From the NCBI GenBank assembly GCA_012837285.1, contig DURJ01000153.1, forward strand, positions 1 through 51,942: 51,942 bases of DNA, in the 5' to 3' direction. The DNA is from Bacillota bacterium. GTDB taxonomy: Bacteria > Bacillota > DTU030 > DUMP01. The notes below the pieces were generated by a model that ran no database searches, was not told where the DNA came from, and saw nothing but the letters and a program-made list of their open reading frames with translations. Positions 35,555 to 42,960 of this stretch are shown here, one piece after another (the stretch's first letter is position 1; every line of letters starts with the position of its first letter). Both the position numbers and the translations under genes were made by a program.

Positions 35555-36358
35555 TTAAAGCGAAATAACCGCCATTAGACTGCTGGCTCGACCGTGTTCG
35601 GCACGGTAAGAGAAAAAATCTCGGTTCCCATGGCAAGTACATAGCCTGGCCACGCTGATATGTTCCGTTTTTACCCCCGCCGCCTGCAGCAGTCGTTGAT
35701 TCAGCGCCCACAGATCGAGAAAATAATGTCCCGGCCGGGAAGGATAAATCACTTCCGGCCAAAAGACAATGCGTTGGCTCAGGGGCGTCAGCACTCTCTC
35801 GTCAATCTCATAGCAACACGGTCCAATGGAAGGGCCTATGGCTACCAGTATATCTTCCGGGCGGGAAGAAAAATGTTGTTGCAGCAACTGCAAAGTCAAT
35901 ACCGCAATCCCGTTCACCGAGCCGCGCCAACCTGCATGGGCGACACCGATGGCCTTTTGTACCGGGTCCAGGAATAACAGCGGCACGCAATCAGCCGTAT
36001 AAACTGACAAAGCCACATTGGGGCTGGCTGTAACTAGGGCATCCGTGGCCGGAAAACCGTCCTCCCATGAGAACGCTCCGCGGGGTGCAGTCGTTACCAC
36101 CTCTACATTGGTACCGTGACTCTGCCGGCCGGCCACGAGATTATCCAGGGTAATTCCCACGGCGGTAAGAAATAGCTGTCTCATCTCGCGTACATGAGCC
36201 GGGTCGCTGTTTTTGAACCCCAGATCAAAATTGGCCGTAGTCCGGCCTTGAAGCTGGCCGTGTCTGGTACTGAATCCGTGTTTTGCTATCTTAGCAGCCG
36301 TAATCAGGTCTGACGTTAAGTAGACAAGGTGGGGGTAATAATGCCAGCTAAAACTCAT
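35555..36358 (-). CDS. pgeF: Peptidoglycan editing factor PgeF (YlmD, DUF152)
   Basis: Multicopper-oxidase-like fold protein; in E. coli YfiH removes mis-incorporated serine from UDP-MurNAc peptides, and some homologues act on purine nucleosides. Metal-site residues lie in GRQSHGTNVEVV, DCVPLLFLD, VAHAGWRGSVNG and IGPSIGPCCYEID. The start used is ATG 36358, following AAAGGGTG, giving 267 residues. It has its own candidate promoter upstream at 36392-36420. The gap 35485-35554 to the HlyD-like gene holds a 6-codon ORF and no clear terminator. Confidence 0.92.
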   Translation of the reverse strand: MSFSWHYYPHLVYLTSDLITAAKIAKHGFSTRHGQLQGRTTANFDLGFKNSDPAHVREMRQLFLTAVGITLDNLVAGRQSHGTNVEVVTTAPRGAFSWEDGFPATDALVTASPNVALSVYTADCVPLLFLDPVQKAIGVAHAGWRGSVNGIAVLTLQLLQQHFSSRPEDILVAIGPSIGPCCYEIDERVLTPLSQRIVFWPEVIYPSRPGHYFLDLWALNQRLLQAAGVKTEHISVARLCTCHGNRDFFSYRAEHGRASSLMAVISL

Positions 36359-36391
36359 TGAGGGCACCCTTTCTGCTTGTACTCTAAGGTT

Positions 36392-36425
36392 ATTATACAC
36401 GTCAGACTGTGTGAAAAGTCACAGT
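36392..36425 (-). promoter_or_regulatory. Candidate promoter and operator-like repeat of pgeF
   Basis: TATAAT (36392-36397) in the context GTGTATAATAAC has only a weak -35 (GACTTT, 36415-36420) at 17 bases. An inverted repeat ACTGTG/CACAGT (36406-36425) surrounds the -35 and could bind a repressor or activator. Confidence 0.5.
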
Positions 36426-36443
36426 ATGAAAGGTAGTCAAGAT

Positions 36444-36490
36444 TGTCATCCTGAGCGAACTTAAGACTCTTCACTGCGTTCAGAGGGACA
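36444..36490. repeat. Degenerate REP-like palindromic element
   Basis: Left arm TGTCATCCTGAGCG and right arm CGTTCAGAGGGACA pair at 10 of 14 positions. The words match a dispersed intergenic palindrome (TGTCATTCTGAGCG type) that I recall from several bacterial genomes. It lies in the gap between ylmC and pgeF. No second copy was seen in this window. Confidence 0.5.
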
Positions 36491-36546
36491 TAAAACATGG
36501 GTTGGCAGGTTTTCATAAAATCTGACGTTCCCGAAGACAGAATAAT

Positions 36547-36590
36547 AATAAGCCCTTGTGCTTGCCTGCTGCAAGAACCAAGGGCTTATT
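36547..36590 (-). terminator. Terminator after ylmC
   Basis: A 12-bp stem AATAAGCCCTTG/CAAGGGCTTATT encloses a second stem CTTGC/GCAAG, and ATTATTATTCTG follows on the transcribed strand. It separates the sporulation cluster from pgeF. Confidence 0.75.
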
Positions 36591-36604
36591 AAGTTCTTCT
36601 TTGC

Positions 36605-36871
36605 CTAGCGCGATAAGGGAGGAAGTGAGGGGCGTTCCACTAAAATCACGTCTTGCCCGATGCGCTTGATCTTATCCCACGGTATCACTATATCTTCGTT
36701 ACGGCCAAAAATGCTAAACATCCCCCTTGGCCCAGGAACAACGATGGCTCTTAGCCTGCCGCTCTCCAGGTCGATATCTACATCTACCACAGCGCCCAAT
36801 TTACGGCCATCACTGATATTAATCACTTCACGGGTACGAAGTTCCGAAGTGCGAACTAAAATAGCCCTCAC
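36605..36871 (-). CDS. ylmC: YlmC/YmxH-family PRC-barrel sporulation protein
   Basis: Small PRC-barrel protein of the YlmC/YmxH family, associated with sporulation gene clusters but of unknown biochemical function. Signatures are SELRTREVINISDGRKLG, a central VDIDLESGRLRAIVV, FGRNEDIVIPWDKIKRIG and DVILVE. The annotated GTG start (36871) overlaps its own Shine-Dalgarno GGGGAGGTGAGG, so the real start may be the ATT four codons in; no ATG is available before the conserved region. A 7-bp hairpin at 36874-36896 lies just upstream. It follows the sigG cluster, as in Bacillus. Confidence 0.85.
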   Translation of the reverse strand: MRAILVRTSELRTREVINISDGRKLGAVVDVDIDLESGRLRAIVVPGPRGMFSIFGRNEDIVIPWDKIKRIGQDVILVERPSLPPLSR

Positions 36872-36873
36872 CT

Positions 36874-36896
36874 CCCCACAGTTAGTATATGCGGGG
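36874..36896 (-). other. Hairpin upstream of ylmC
   Basis: On the transcribed strand CCCCGCA and TGTGGGG can pair over seven positions (one G-U) around a nine-base loop. The right arm contains the GGGG of the ylmC ribosome-binding site, so the fold could mask it. Observed by eye only. Confidence 0.4.
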
Positions 36897-36913
36897 TAGG
36901 CTTGTTCTAGTGC

Positions 36914-37069
36914 TTAAACTTTGGGTTCTAAGCGAAGGCCAGCCGCAGCCTCATAGGGAAAAAGGTTCGTACTGTTAAAAGCCTTCACCGCGCTCCGGCT
37001 GTGCCGGGCGAATAAATAGCCCGACACGATAACAGCGCCCACCAGCAATACTACCAAGAACCGGCGCAT
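36914..37069 (-). CDS. Small membrane protein downstream of sigG, 51 residues, unrecognised
   Basis: Short open frame starting at ATG 37069 with AAGGAGG exactly eight bases upstream; that site begins right after the sigG stop, so the two genes are probably one transcript. An N-terminal hydrophobic helix (residues 4-20, FLVVLLVGAVIVSGYLF) is followed by a basic ARHSRSAVKAF and a polar tail ending RLEPKV. It could be a signal-anchor protein with the tail outside the membrane. No family is recognised. Its place between sigG and ylmC suggests expression during sporulation, possibly in the forespore; this is inference. Confidence 0.7.
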   Translation of the reverse strand: MRRFLVVLLVGAVIVSGYLFARHSRSAVKAFNSTNLFPYEAAAGLRLEPKV

Positions 37070-37082
37070 ATCATCGACCTCC

Positions 37083-37865
37083 TTACGGAGAACTGAGATG
37101 ACGTTTAAGGCGCTCCAGAGCCGCCTTCTCCAACCGTGAAACTTGAGCTTGAGAAATCCCTATTTCCTCGGCTACTTCCATTTGGGTCTTACCGTGAAAG
37201 AACCGGAGGTTCAAAATATGGCGCTCGCGCTCATTGAGCTTGTGCAGAGCTTCCCGCACCGCCAATTCCTCCACCCAATTGCTGTCCAGTTCTTTTTCGT
37301 CTTTGACCTGGTCCATGACGAAAATAGGATCTCCGCCATCATGATACACCGGTTCAAACAAGGACAGCGGTTCTTGGATGGCATCCATGGCAAATACCAC
37401 ATCTTCCCGGGGAAGCTTGAGCTCGCAGGCAATTTCCCCGATAGACGGCTCCCTACTGTAGCGGGTAACTAGGGTATCACGGGCCTGCAGGGCCTTGTAG
37501 GCTGTATCTCGGAGTGAGCGGCTGACACGAATGGCATTATTGTCACGCAGATAGCGGCGAATCTCACCCACGATCATGGGCACAGCATAAGTGGAAAATT
37601 TTACATTCTGCCCCAAGTCGAAGTTGTCAATAGCTTTCATTAAGCCGATACAACCTACTTGAAACAAGTCATCGACATTTTCGCCTCTGTTGTTAAAGCG
37701 TTGGATCACACTTAGAACTAACCGCAAATTACCCCCAATTAGCTTCTCCCGAGCCGAAACGTCACCAGCCATTAAGGCACGAAAAAGTTCGCGCATTTTA
37801 GCATTGGACAGCACCGGGAGTTTGGCCGTGTTGACGCCACAAATCTCAACTTTGTTAACTAGCAT
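37083..37865 (-). CDS. sigG: RNA polymerase sporulation sigma factor sigma-G
   Basis: Late forespore sigma factor. It begins with NKVEICGVNTAKLPVLSNAK, the conserved sigma-G N-terminus; region 2 has GNLRLVLSVIQRFNNRGEN and DLFQVGCIGLMKAIDNFD; region 4 ends with GISQAQVSRLEKAALERLK. The start used is ATG 37865, giving 260 residues as in B. subtilis; GGGAGGGG lies upstream with a short spacer. Its ribosome-binding site and AUG lie in one arm of a 15-bp hairpin whose other arm follows the sigE stop (37861-37925). A sigma-F-like promoter sits between (37896-37924). Confidence 0.97.
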   Translation of the reverse strand: MLVNKVEICGVNTAKLPVLSNAKMRELFRALMAGDVSAREKLIGGNLRLVLSVIQRFNNRGENVDDLFQVGCIGLMKAIDNFDLGQNVKFSTYAVPMIVGEIRRYLRDNNAIRVSRSLRDTAYKALQARDTLVTRYSREPSIGEIACELKLPREDVVFAMDAIQEPLSLFEPVYHDGGDPIFVMDQVKDEKELDSNWVEELAVREALHKLNERERHILNLRFFHGKTQMEVAEEIGISQAQVSRLEKAALERLKRHLSSP

Positions 37866-37925
37866 AAAACCCCTCCCGGAAGGCAACCTAATTTCAGTAT
37901 TGCCACCAAAGAGAGGTTTTATGCT
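37861..37925 (-). other. Read-through hairpin sequestering the sigG start
   Basis: On the transcribed strand AGCATAAAACCTCTC (37925-37911) pairs along all 15 positions with GAGGGGTTTTATGCT (37875-37861), one pair being G-U. The second arm contains most of the sigG Shine-Dalgarno and its AUG. The loop holds a further GGCAA/TTGCC pairing. Transcripts reading through from spoIIGA-sigE would carry both arms; transcripts from the internal promoter would lack the first. It lacks a U-tract, so it is unlikely to be a terminator. Confidence 0.75.
37896..37924 (-). promoter_or_regulatory. Sigma-F-type promoter of sigG
   Basis: GCATA (37920-37924), 15 bases, then GGCAATACT (37896-37904), which fits the sigma-F -10 pattern GGnnAnAnT at every fixed position. 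The start site would lie near 37889, about 24 bases before the sigG AUG. Confidence 0.7.
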
Positions 37926-37930
37926 TTATC

Positions 37931-38653
37931 TCATTCTAGGCGTTTAATTTCACGACGCAGACGCTTTAGTATACGTTTCTCCAAGCGCGATATGTATGAT
38001 TGCGAAATCCCAAGTAGATCTGCCACTTCTTTCTGTGTTTTTTCCGGCTGGCCGCGTAAACCAAAACGCAATTCCATGATCAGTTTTTCCCTAGGCGCCA
38101 GGCGCTGGAGCGCTTGGTGCAGAAGTCTTCTTTCTACGTCTTCTTCCACCCGGCGAGAAATGATATCCCCTTCCGTACCCAAGACATCTGATAACAGCAG
38201 TTCGTTTCCATCCCAGTCAATGTTTAGCGGCTCGTCAAAAGACACTTCTGCTCGTAGCTTATTGTTGCGCCGCAGGAACATTAGAATCTCGTTTTCCACA
38301 CAGCGGGAAGCATAAGTGGCCAACTTGATTTTTTTGGCCGGATTAAAAGTATTAACAGCTTTTATAAGTCCTATGCTACCAATAGAAACCAAATCCTCAA
38401 TGCCAACCCCGGTATTTTCGAATTTACGGGCAATATAAACAACTAATCTTAGATTATGTTCGATTAAGAGACTGCGTACCGCCTTGTCACCTCTTTGCAG
38501 GCGATCCAACAAATACACTTCTTCGGCCCTAGTCAAGGGTGGCGGCAAAGCCTCGCTGGACCCCACATACCAAATTGCGCGGCGCTTCCAGCCAATGAAT
38601 TCTAGGATTCGTATTATCGCCAGGCGTACAGCGATGCGGTAGCCAGGTTTCAT
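37931..38653 (-). CDS. sigE: Sporulation sigma factor sigma-E (pro-form)
   Basis: Early mother-cell sigma factor made as an inactive membrane-bound precursor. The N-terminal pro-sequence (about 27 residues, [20 protein letters not shown]) is present. Region 2 has [17 protein letters not shown] and [19 protein letters not shown]; region 4 has [18 protein letters not shown]. The start used is ATG 38653 behind AAAGGAG, giving 240 residues. The processing protease gene spoIIGA lies 16 bases upstream. The stop is five bases before the hairpin arm that controls sigG. Confidence 0.97.
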   Translation of the reverse strand: MKPGYRIAVRLAIIRILEFIGWKRRAIWYVGSSEALPPPLTRAEEVYLLDRLQRGDKAVRSLLIEHNLRLVVYIARKFENTGVGIEDLVSIGSIGLIKAVNTFNPAKKIKLATYASRCVENEILMFLRRNNKLRAEVSFDEPLNIDWDGNELLLSDVLGTEGDIISRRVEEDVERRLLHQALQRLAPREKLIMELRFGLRGQPEKTQKEVADLLGISQSYISRLEKRILKRLRREIKRLE

Positions 38654-38669
38654 ACCCATCTCTCCTTTG

Positions 38670-39593
38670 TTACGCCTCATCCAGGTAGGGTAACAATACC
38701 TCCGGACTTACCAGAGCCCGCCAGCCCCCTTCTGGGGACAGGTACCCAGGGGAGAGCCCTACTATCGCTTGCGGCACAGACACAATCTGCCCACGATATT
38801 TTATCTGCACTCGATCCGGTCTGAAAGCCAACAGTAAAGCGTTTTCCTGACCCAACGAGTCAAAGGGGATGACCCGAAATCGAACAGCGCTAGGCTCATT
38901 GGCCAACGTTCGCCCCAGACTTTCAAGATCCAGTTCTCCCCTAATCCCTCCTTCCACCAGCGCTATTATAGCTTCCGGGATAATTGCCGCCAGTGCCTGC
39001 GCTTCCACCACCATTACCGGCGCTCCTGTTAGCGGATCCACCAGCATGTTGCCACTATCTAAAATGCCCGGGACTTCTACTTGCTGTCGACGCCAGTCCA
39101 CGATTAGCGTAGCCTTGAGCTCATCTTGCCACCGACGCTGCTTAAAGTATGTCCAGGCCAGCCGAGTCAGGGGGATCGCCAAAGCTAGGCCAGCGGCCAA
39201 AGTCCACCAAGGTATCCCCGGCCAAGGTCCGGTAGTAGGAAGAACTAAGCCCTGACTAAGGTAATGCACGGCCAAGGCTGCTCCGCCTAAGGTGAAGGAA
39301 ATCAGATAAAAGTATCCGACCACCCGCACGAAACGTACCGCAGGCATCGGGAAATAGGTAGCTGCCAAGATCGCCAGCGACGCCCCCACTTTCGCTGGCC
39401 AGCCTGCCAGCCGAGTAGTTGGATTGAGCACCAAATAGACAGCATAGGCCGTTCCCAGCAACGCCCCGCCAGCCAACCGACTGAAGCGGGCCGGAACCTG
39501 TGCCAACCAAGAGGTGAGTAATAAGATAATGAAATTCATAACTGCATTAACCACCGTGAGAACATCCAGGTAGACGTAACGCAGCTGCCTCAC
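38670..39593 (-). CDS. spoIIGA: Sporulation sigma-E factor-processing peptidase SpoIIGA
   Basis: Membrane aspartic protease that removes the pro-sequence of sigma-E after a signal from the forespore. Five hydrophobic segments occupy residues ~1-150; the soluble protease half has the catalytic motif LDSGN (D179) and continues to a C-terminus with [14 protein letters not shown]. Length 307 residues is normal. The annotated GTG (39593) lies inside the Shine-Dalgarno AGGAGGTG; CTG at 39584, six bases after it, is a possible true start. The gene is preceded by a Spo0A-type promoter. Confidence 0.95.
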   Translation of the reverse strand: MRQLRYVYLDVLTVVNAVMNFIILLLTSWLAQVPARFSRLAGGALLGTAYAVYLVLNPTTRLAGWPAKVGASLAILAATYFPMPAVRFVRVVGYFYLISFTLGGAALAVHYLSQGLVLPTTGPWPGIPWWTLAAGLALAIPLTRLAWTYFKQRRWQDELKATLIVDWRRQQVEVPGILDSGNMLVDPLTGAPVMVVEAQALAAIIPEAIIALVEGGIRGELDLESLGRTLANEPSAVRFRVIPFDSLGQENALLLAFRPDRVQIKYRGQIVSVPQAIVGLSPGYLSPEGGWRALVSPEVLLPYLDEA

Positions 39594-39662
39594 CTCCTGG
39601 CAAATATACCTACTTCTACCTTATCATGTCTATGCCTTTTCTGAGCTAAATAGCACAGCAAC

Positions 39663-39696
39663 ATTATATCGGCCTGACCGGTCAAAAAATGTCAGA
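39663..39696 (-). promoter_or_regulatory. Spo0A-type spoIIG promoter with long spacer
   Basis: CTGACA (39690-39695) and TATAAT (39663-39668) are 21 bases apart, too far for a normal sigma-A promoter but close to the 22-base spacing known for B. subtilis spoIIG, which needs Spo0A. On the plus strand GGTCAAA (39680-39686) and TGTCAGA (39690-39696) resemble 0A boxes (TGTCGAA) at 10-base spacing. A palindrome TGACCGGTCA (39675-39684) also lies in the spacer. Confidence 0.7.
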
Positions 39697-39717
39697 TTGC
39701 GGCTGGCCGTAACCAAA

Positions 39718-39747
39718 TAATCCCCTGCACAAACGTACAGGGGATTA
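39718..39747 (-). terminator. Terminator after ftsZ
   Basis: TAATCCCCTGTAC and GTGCAGGGGATTA pair over 13 positions (one G-U) around a GTTT loop, followed by TTATTTGG. It insulates spoIIGA from ftsZ transcription. Confidence 0.75.
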
Positions 39748-39764
39748 ATCCGGGGTCGAAGGTT

Positions 39765-40823
39765 TTATCGGCGTCGTAAGAACGGCGGAATGTCCAGTTC
39801 GTCGTTGGCAAAAGGTCGAAACTCCAGTTTCTGAAGCACCTTATCGCTTTGTTTCTCCCGCTTCTTGGGTTGGGGTTCAAAGCCAGTGGCAATAACAGTC
39901 ACCTTAACTTCTTCACCCATAGTCTCATCTATTACCGCCCCAAAAATTATGTTGGCCTCCGGATCGGCTGCTTCGGCAATAATGGCTGCAGCTTCGTTAA
40001 CTTCAAATAGCCCCAGATCGGAGCCCCCGGTGATATTAAGTAGAACCCCTTTGGCTCCGTCGATAGAAGTCTCTAACAACGGGCTAGCGATAGCCATTCG
40101 CGCCGCTTCCACCGCCCGGCTCTCACCGTTAGCCTGACCGATCCCCATAAGAGCAGAGCCCGTGTCAGCCATAATGGTCTTTACATCGGCAAAATCCAGG
40201 TTTATCAACCCTGGAACGGCTATCAAATCGGAAATCCCTTGAACACCCTGGCGCAGTACATCGTCGGCAATACGAAAGGCTTCTAAAATCGAAGTCCGCT
40301 TCTCTACCACCTGAAGCAATCTATCATTAGGTATGATGATTAACGTATCCACCTTATCTCTTAACTCGCCAATTCCGGTCTCCGCTTGGGCCATGCGTCG
40401 TCGTCCTTCAAAAGCAAATGGTTTGGTCACTACGCCCACTGTTAGCGCTCCTGCTTCCTTGGCTACTTCAGCCACCGTAGGACTGGCTCCGGTTCCAGTT
40501 CCGCCCCCCATACCGGCAGTAACAAACACCATGTCTGCGCCCTTCAAAGATTCTTGGAGCATTTCTCGGCTTTCATCAGCAGCCTTCTTGCCAATGGCCG
40601 GATCGGCTCCTGCCCCCAGCCCCCGTGTTATTTTTTCGCCGATTTGAATCTTACGGTTGGCCTGGGACAAAAGGAGCTGTTGGGCATCAGTATTAACTGC
40701 AATAAATTCTACGCCTTTGAGGCCCGAAGCAATCATGCGGTTAACGGCATTATTACCGCCACCCCCGATGCCAATAACTTTTATGTCGGCAAAGCGATCG
40801 GTGTCGATTTCGAATTCTAGCAT
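39765..40823 (-). CDS. ftsZ: Cell-division GTPase FtsZ
   Basis: Tubulin-like GTPase that forms the division ring. The GTP-binding tubulin signature GGGTGTG lies at 106-112; NTDAQQL and the T7 region [14 protein letters not shown] are visible. The C-terminal peptide DIPPFLRRR, which binds FtsA, SepF and other partners, is intact. The start used is ATG 40823, with GAGGAGGG upstream, giving 352 residues. No ftsA lies upstream; an M48 protease gene does. SepF, encoded at 32981, can supply membrane tethering. The gap 40824-40961 holds no gene or clear promoter. Confidence 0.97.
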   Translation of the reverse strand: MLEFEIDTDRFADIKVIGIGGGGNNAVNRMIASGLKGVEFIAVNTDAQQLLLSQANRKIQIGEKITRGLGAGADPAIGKKAADESREMLQESLKGADMVFVTAGMGGGTGTGASPTVAEVAKEAGALTVGVVTKPFAFEGRRRMAQAETGIGELRDKVDTLIIIPNDRLLQVVEKRTSILEAFRIADDVLRQGVQGISDLIAVPGLINLDFADVKTIMADTGSALMGIGQANGESRAVEAARMAIASPLLETSIDGAKGVLLNITGGSDLGLFEVNEAAAIIAEAADPEANIIFGAVIDETMGEEVKVTVIATGFEPQPKKREKQSDKVLQKLEFRPFANDELDIPPFLRRR

Positions 40824-40961
40824 TCTGTCGTGCCCTCCTCGCTCTTGTAAAGACCAGTTCATAAGTCTAAGATTCAACAGTGAGGTAGAATTTCCCTTTT
40901 TTTCGCAAACATTTTTCTATACCGCTTTGGTCCTAGAGCCACTAGTTGTTAGTACCTAGAA

Positions 40962-42188
40962 TTATTTCACCAAACTGCGCTTGAGCAGTTCGATTCGCCG
41001 CAGGGTGCTGGGATGGGTATAAGCAAACCATTCGATAAACCAAGGTGGCAAGACATCAGAGCGGTTTTGTCGGGCTAGGTTCAGCTGTAAGGCCACAGCT
41101 CCATTGGGATTCTGGGTTAGTTTCACCGATTGCCTATCGGCAGCTCTTTCCATTTGGCGCGACACGGCTGTTTCCACCGGGCTAGTAACAAAGGCTGTTA
41201 GCATCATAACAAGTAGTGCTATCGCCCAGGCCTGGAGTGGGTACTGGCCTGATTCCCGCCCACACACAGAGGACTTTAGTACCAGAGCTAGTAGATAAAA
41301 TTGGACAAAAGTTGCCAAAATCCCTAACAATATTCCAGTGCGAATGTGTCCCAGTTTCCAGTGGGCCATTTCATGAGCCACCACGGCCTCGACTTCAGCT
41401 GAGCTGTAGTTGTCTAGCAATGTATCGTAAAGAACGATTCTCTTTGTTTTGCCTATACCGGCAAAGTAGGCATTAGCCTTATTGGTACGACGGCTAGCAT
41501 CCATTACCAGAACTTCCTCAACCGGAATCCCGGCCCGGTCAGCTAGCTGTCTTATCATGCCTATCACTTCCGGATCCTGAACAGGCTCAAATCGGTTAAA
41601 GAGCGGAGCCACTAATATGGGCCAAAGCAGAGTCTGTATCACTATCCAGCCGGCCATCAGTACACCGGCCGGTACCCACCAACCGCCGGGCCACCTCTGT
41701 AGCGCCGTAAAAAACAGCATAGCCCCAACTGCCGACAACCCCAGATCTAAAGTGGCACTCTTGACATAGTCCGTCCACCATCCAGCTAAAGATTGGGTGG
41801 AAAGTCCCCACCGGTGTTCCAACACATAACCGCGATAAAAACTCAAGGGCAGACTTATCAGTTGCAATAGGGACCAGAGAGCAACCAAATACAACAAAAC
41901 AGCCAAGAGCCTATGTCCACGGGCTGCCTGCAGCACACGGCGCGCGAATACAGCCGCCCAAGGGCCTAAGGCCACTGCTGTTAAGACCAAAACCCGGATT
42001 ACAAAACTGAGTGCAAATAATAATTGCCGCTCCCGCCAGTATTTGCGACCCAAAAGTATTTCTTCCCGGGAGAAGTATTCCAGGGCTGTAGACGTGACCT
42101 TAGCCGGTTGCAGGGTAAAAAATACATACAGGAACAAAAAAACGACTGTGAGGACAAACAGCATGATCCAAACAGGTTTGGCCCGCAC
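40962..42188 (-). CDS. Ste24-like M48 zinc metalloprotease
   Basis: Membrane zinc protease related to Ste24/CAAX protease 1 and HtpX. About six to seven hydrophobic segments; an N-terminal M48_N-like region with YFSREEILLGRKYWRERQLL and LSFYRGYVLEHRWGLSTQSL, then the catalytic helix VVAHEMAHWKLGHI (HExxH) and the third ligand region SRQMERAADRQSV. At 408 residues it is typical of the Ste24 group. Prenylated CAAX substrates are not expected in bacteria, so the physiological role is unknown. The start is GTG 42188, seven bases after AGGAGG. It follows csrA without a clear terminator. Confidence 0.9.
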   Translation of the reverse strand: MRAKPVWIMLFVLTVVFLFLYVFFTLQPAKVTSTALEYFSREEILLGRKYWRERQLLFALSFVIRVLVLTAVALGPWAAVFARRVLQAARGHRLLAVLLYLVALWSLLQLISLPLSFYRGYVLEHRWGLSTQSLAGWWTDYVKSATLDLGLSAVGAMLFFTALQRWPGGWWVPAGVLMAGWIVIQTLLWPILVAPLFNRFEPVQDPEVIGMIRQLADRAGIPVEEVLVMDASRRTNKANAYFAGIGKTKRIVLYDTLLDNYSSAEVEAVVAHEMAHWKLGHIRTGILLGILATFVQFYLLALVLKSSVCGRESGQYPLQAWAIALLVMMLTAFVTSPVETAVSRQMERAADRQSVKLTQNPNGAVALQLNLARQNRSDVLPPWFIEWFAYTHPSTLRRIELLKRSLVK

Positions 42189-42234
42189 CGCAGCGCCTCC
42201 TTATCACTGCTTTCTTTTTTCTGGTCTCGAGAGT

Positions 42235-42456
42235 TCAAAATGGCTGCGGCAGAGATGATAAGTCTATACTCTCTTGCTTCACAGCAGCCAAGTTTTCCTG
42301 CAAAACAGCTTCGTAGATTTCTCGCCGGTGAACAGCCACCGACTTAGGGGCAGTAATGCCCAGTGATACTTGTCCGTCCTTCCAAGCCAGTACTGTTACT
42401 TCTATATTATCACCGATCACGATGCTCTGACCAGGGCGCCGACTTAGTATAAGCAC
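42235..42456 (-). CDS. csrA: Translational regulator CsrA
   Basis: RNA-binding dimer that blocks ribosome access to GGA-containing leaders; in Firmicutes it represses flagellin (hag) and is antagonised by FliW. Signatures: MLILSRRPGQSIVIG, ITVLAWKDGQVSLGI-like strand, and APKSVAVHRREIYEAV. The 73 residues are typical. GTG 42456 immediately follows the fliW TAA. No hag gene follows, so its targets are outside this window. Confidence 0.95.
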   Translation of the reverse strand: MLILSRRPGQSIVIGDNIEVTVLAWKDGQVSLGITAPKSVAVHRREIYEAVLQENLAAVKQESIDLSSLPQPF

Positions 42457-42921
42457 TTATCGGCCCCCCTTTTCTTGCTTCCCGCTACTGGCAGGTCTAA
42501 AGAGCTGCTCTCGAACAAGGTAGCCAACATCTTCTAATACCAATTGGCACCCTAACTGGGTTCGGTTGTTAACCACCACCGGTGCTAGAAAGTTTGCGCT
42601 TATATCTTCTACCTTGCCGGTCGACGGTATGCGGACAATAACGTGCACCGATACTTCCTCCGGTTTGCTTACCTGCAGCAACTGGCGCTCGTCTGAAGGT
42701 AGATGCACTGTGTAATCAGGGCGGAAAAGAAAAGGGTTGGTAACCAAAAAAGCAACATCGGGTGCGCCTGCAGACTGCAACCAGGCAAAATAGCTATTTT
42801 CCGGTACCGGAACAAAAAAGAACTCGGTAAGCTCACCAAAACCCGGGAGCCCACGCGGAAATTGCACTATGTTTTCCGCTGCCACCTCAACAGTGCCGAA
42901 ACGAGTTGTTCTGTATTCCAT
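42457..42921 (-). CDS. fliW: Flagellar assembly factor FliW
   Basis: Binds flagellin and CsrA in alternation, linking flagellin secretion to hag translation. Signatures: RFGTVEVAAENIVQFPRGLP, GFGELTEFFFVPV, and VTNPFLFRPDYTVHL. The 154 residues are normal. It lies directly upstream of csrA, the conserved partner-switch pair. The DUF6470 gene lies upstream with a 39-base gap. Confidence 0.95.
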   Translation of the reverse strand: MEYRTTRFGTVEVAAENIVQFPRGLPGFGELTEFFFVPVPENSYFAWLQSAGAPDVAFLVTNPFLFRPDYTVHLPSDERQLLQVSKPEEVSVHVIVRIPSTGKVEDISANFLAPVVVNNRTQLGCQLVLEDVGYLVREQLFRPASSGKQEKGGR

Positions 42922-42960
42922 TTTCTGTGCCCCTATCTCGGTGATCTTTTTTATTGTAGC

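Noticed and set aside
36874-36889. TATACT as a promoter for ylmC
   Set aside because: No acceptable -35 at 16-18 bases; the sequence is better explained as a hairpin loop.
37861-37925. The sigE-sigG hairpin as an intrinsic terminator
   Set aside because: The stem is followed by AGTTAACAAAG rather than a U-tract, and its right arm contains the sigG start.
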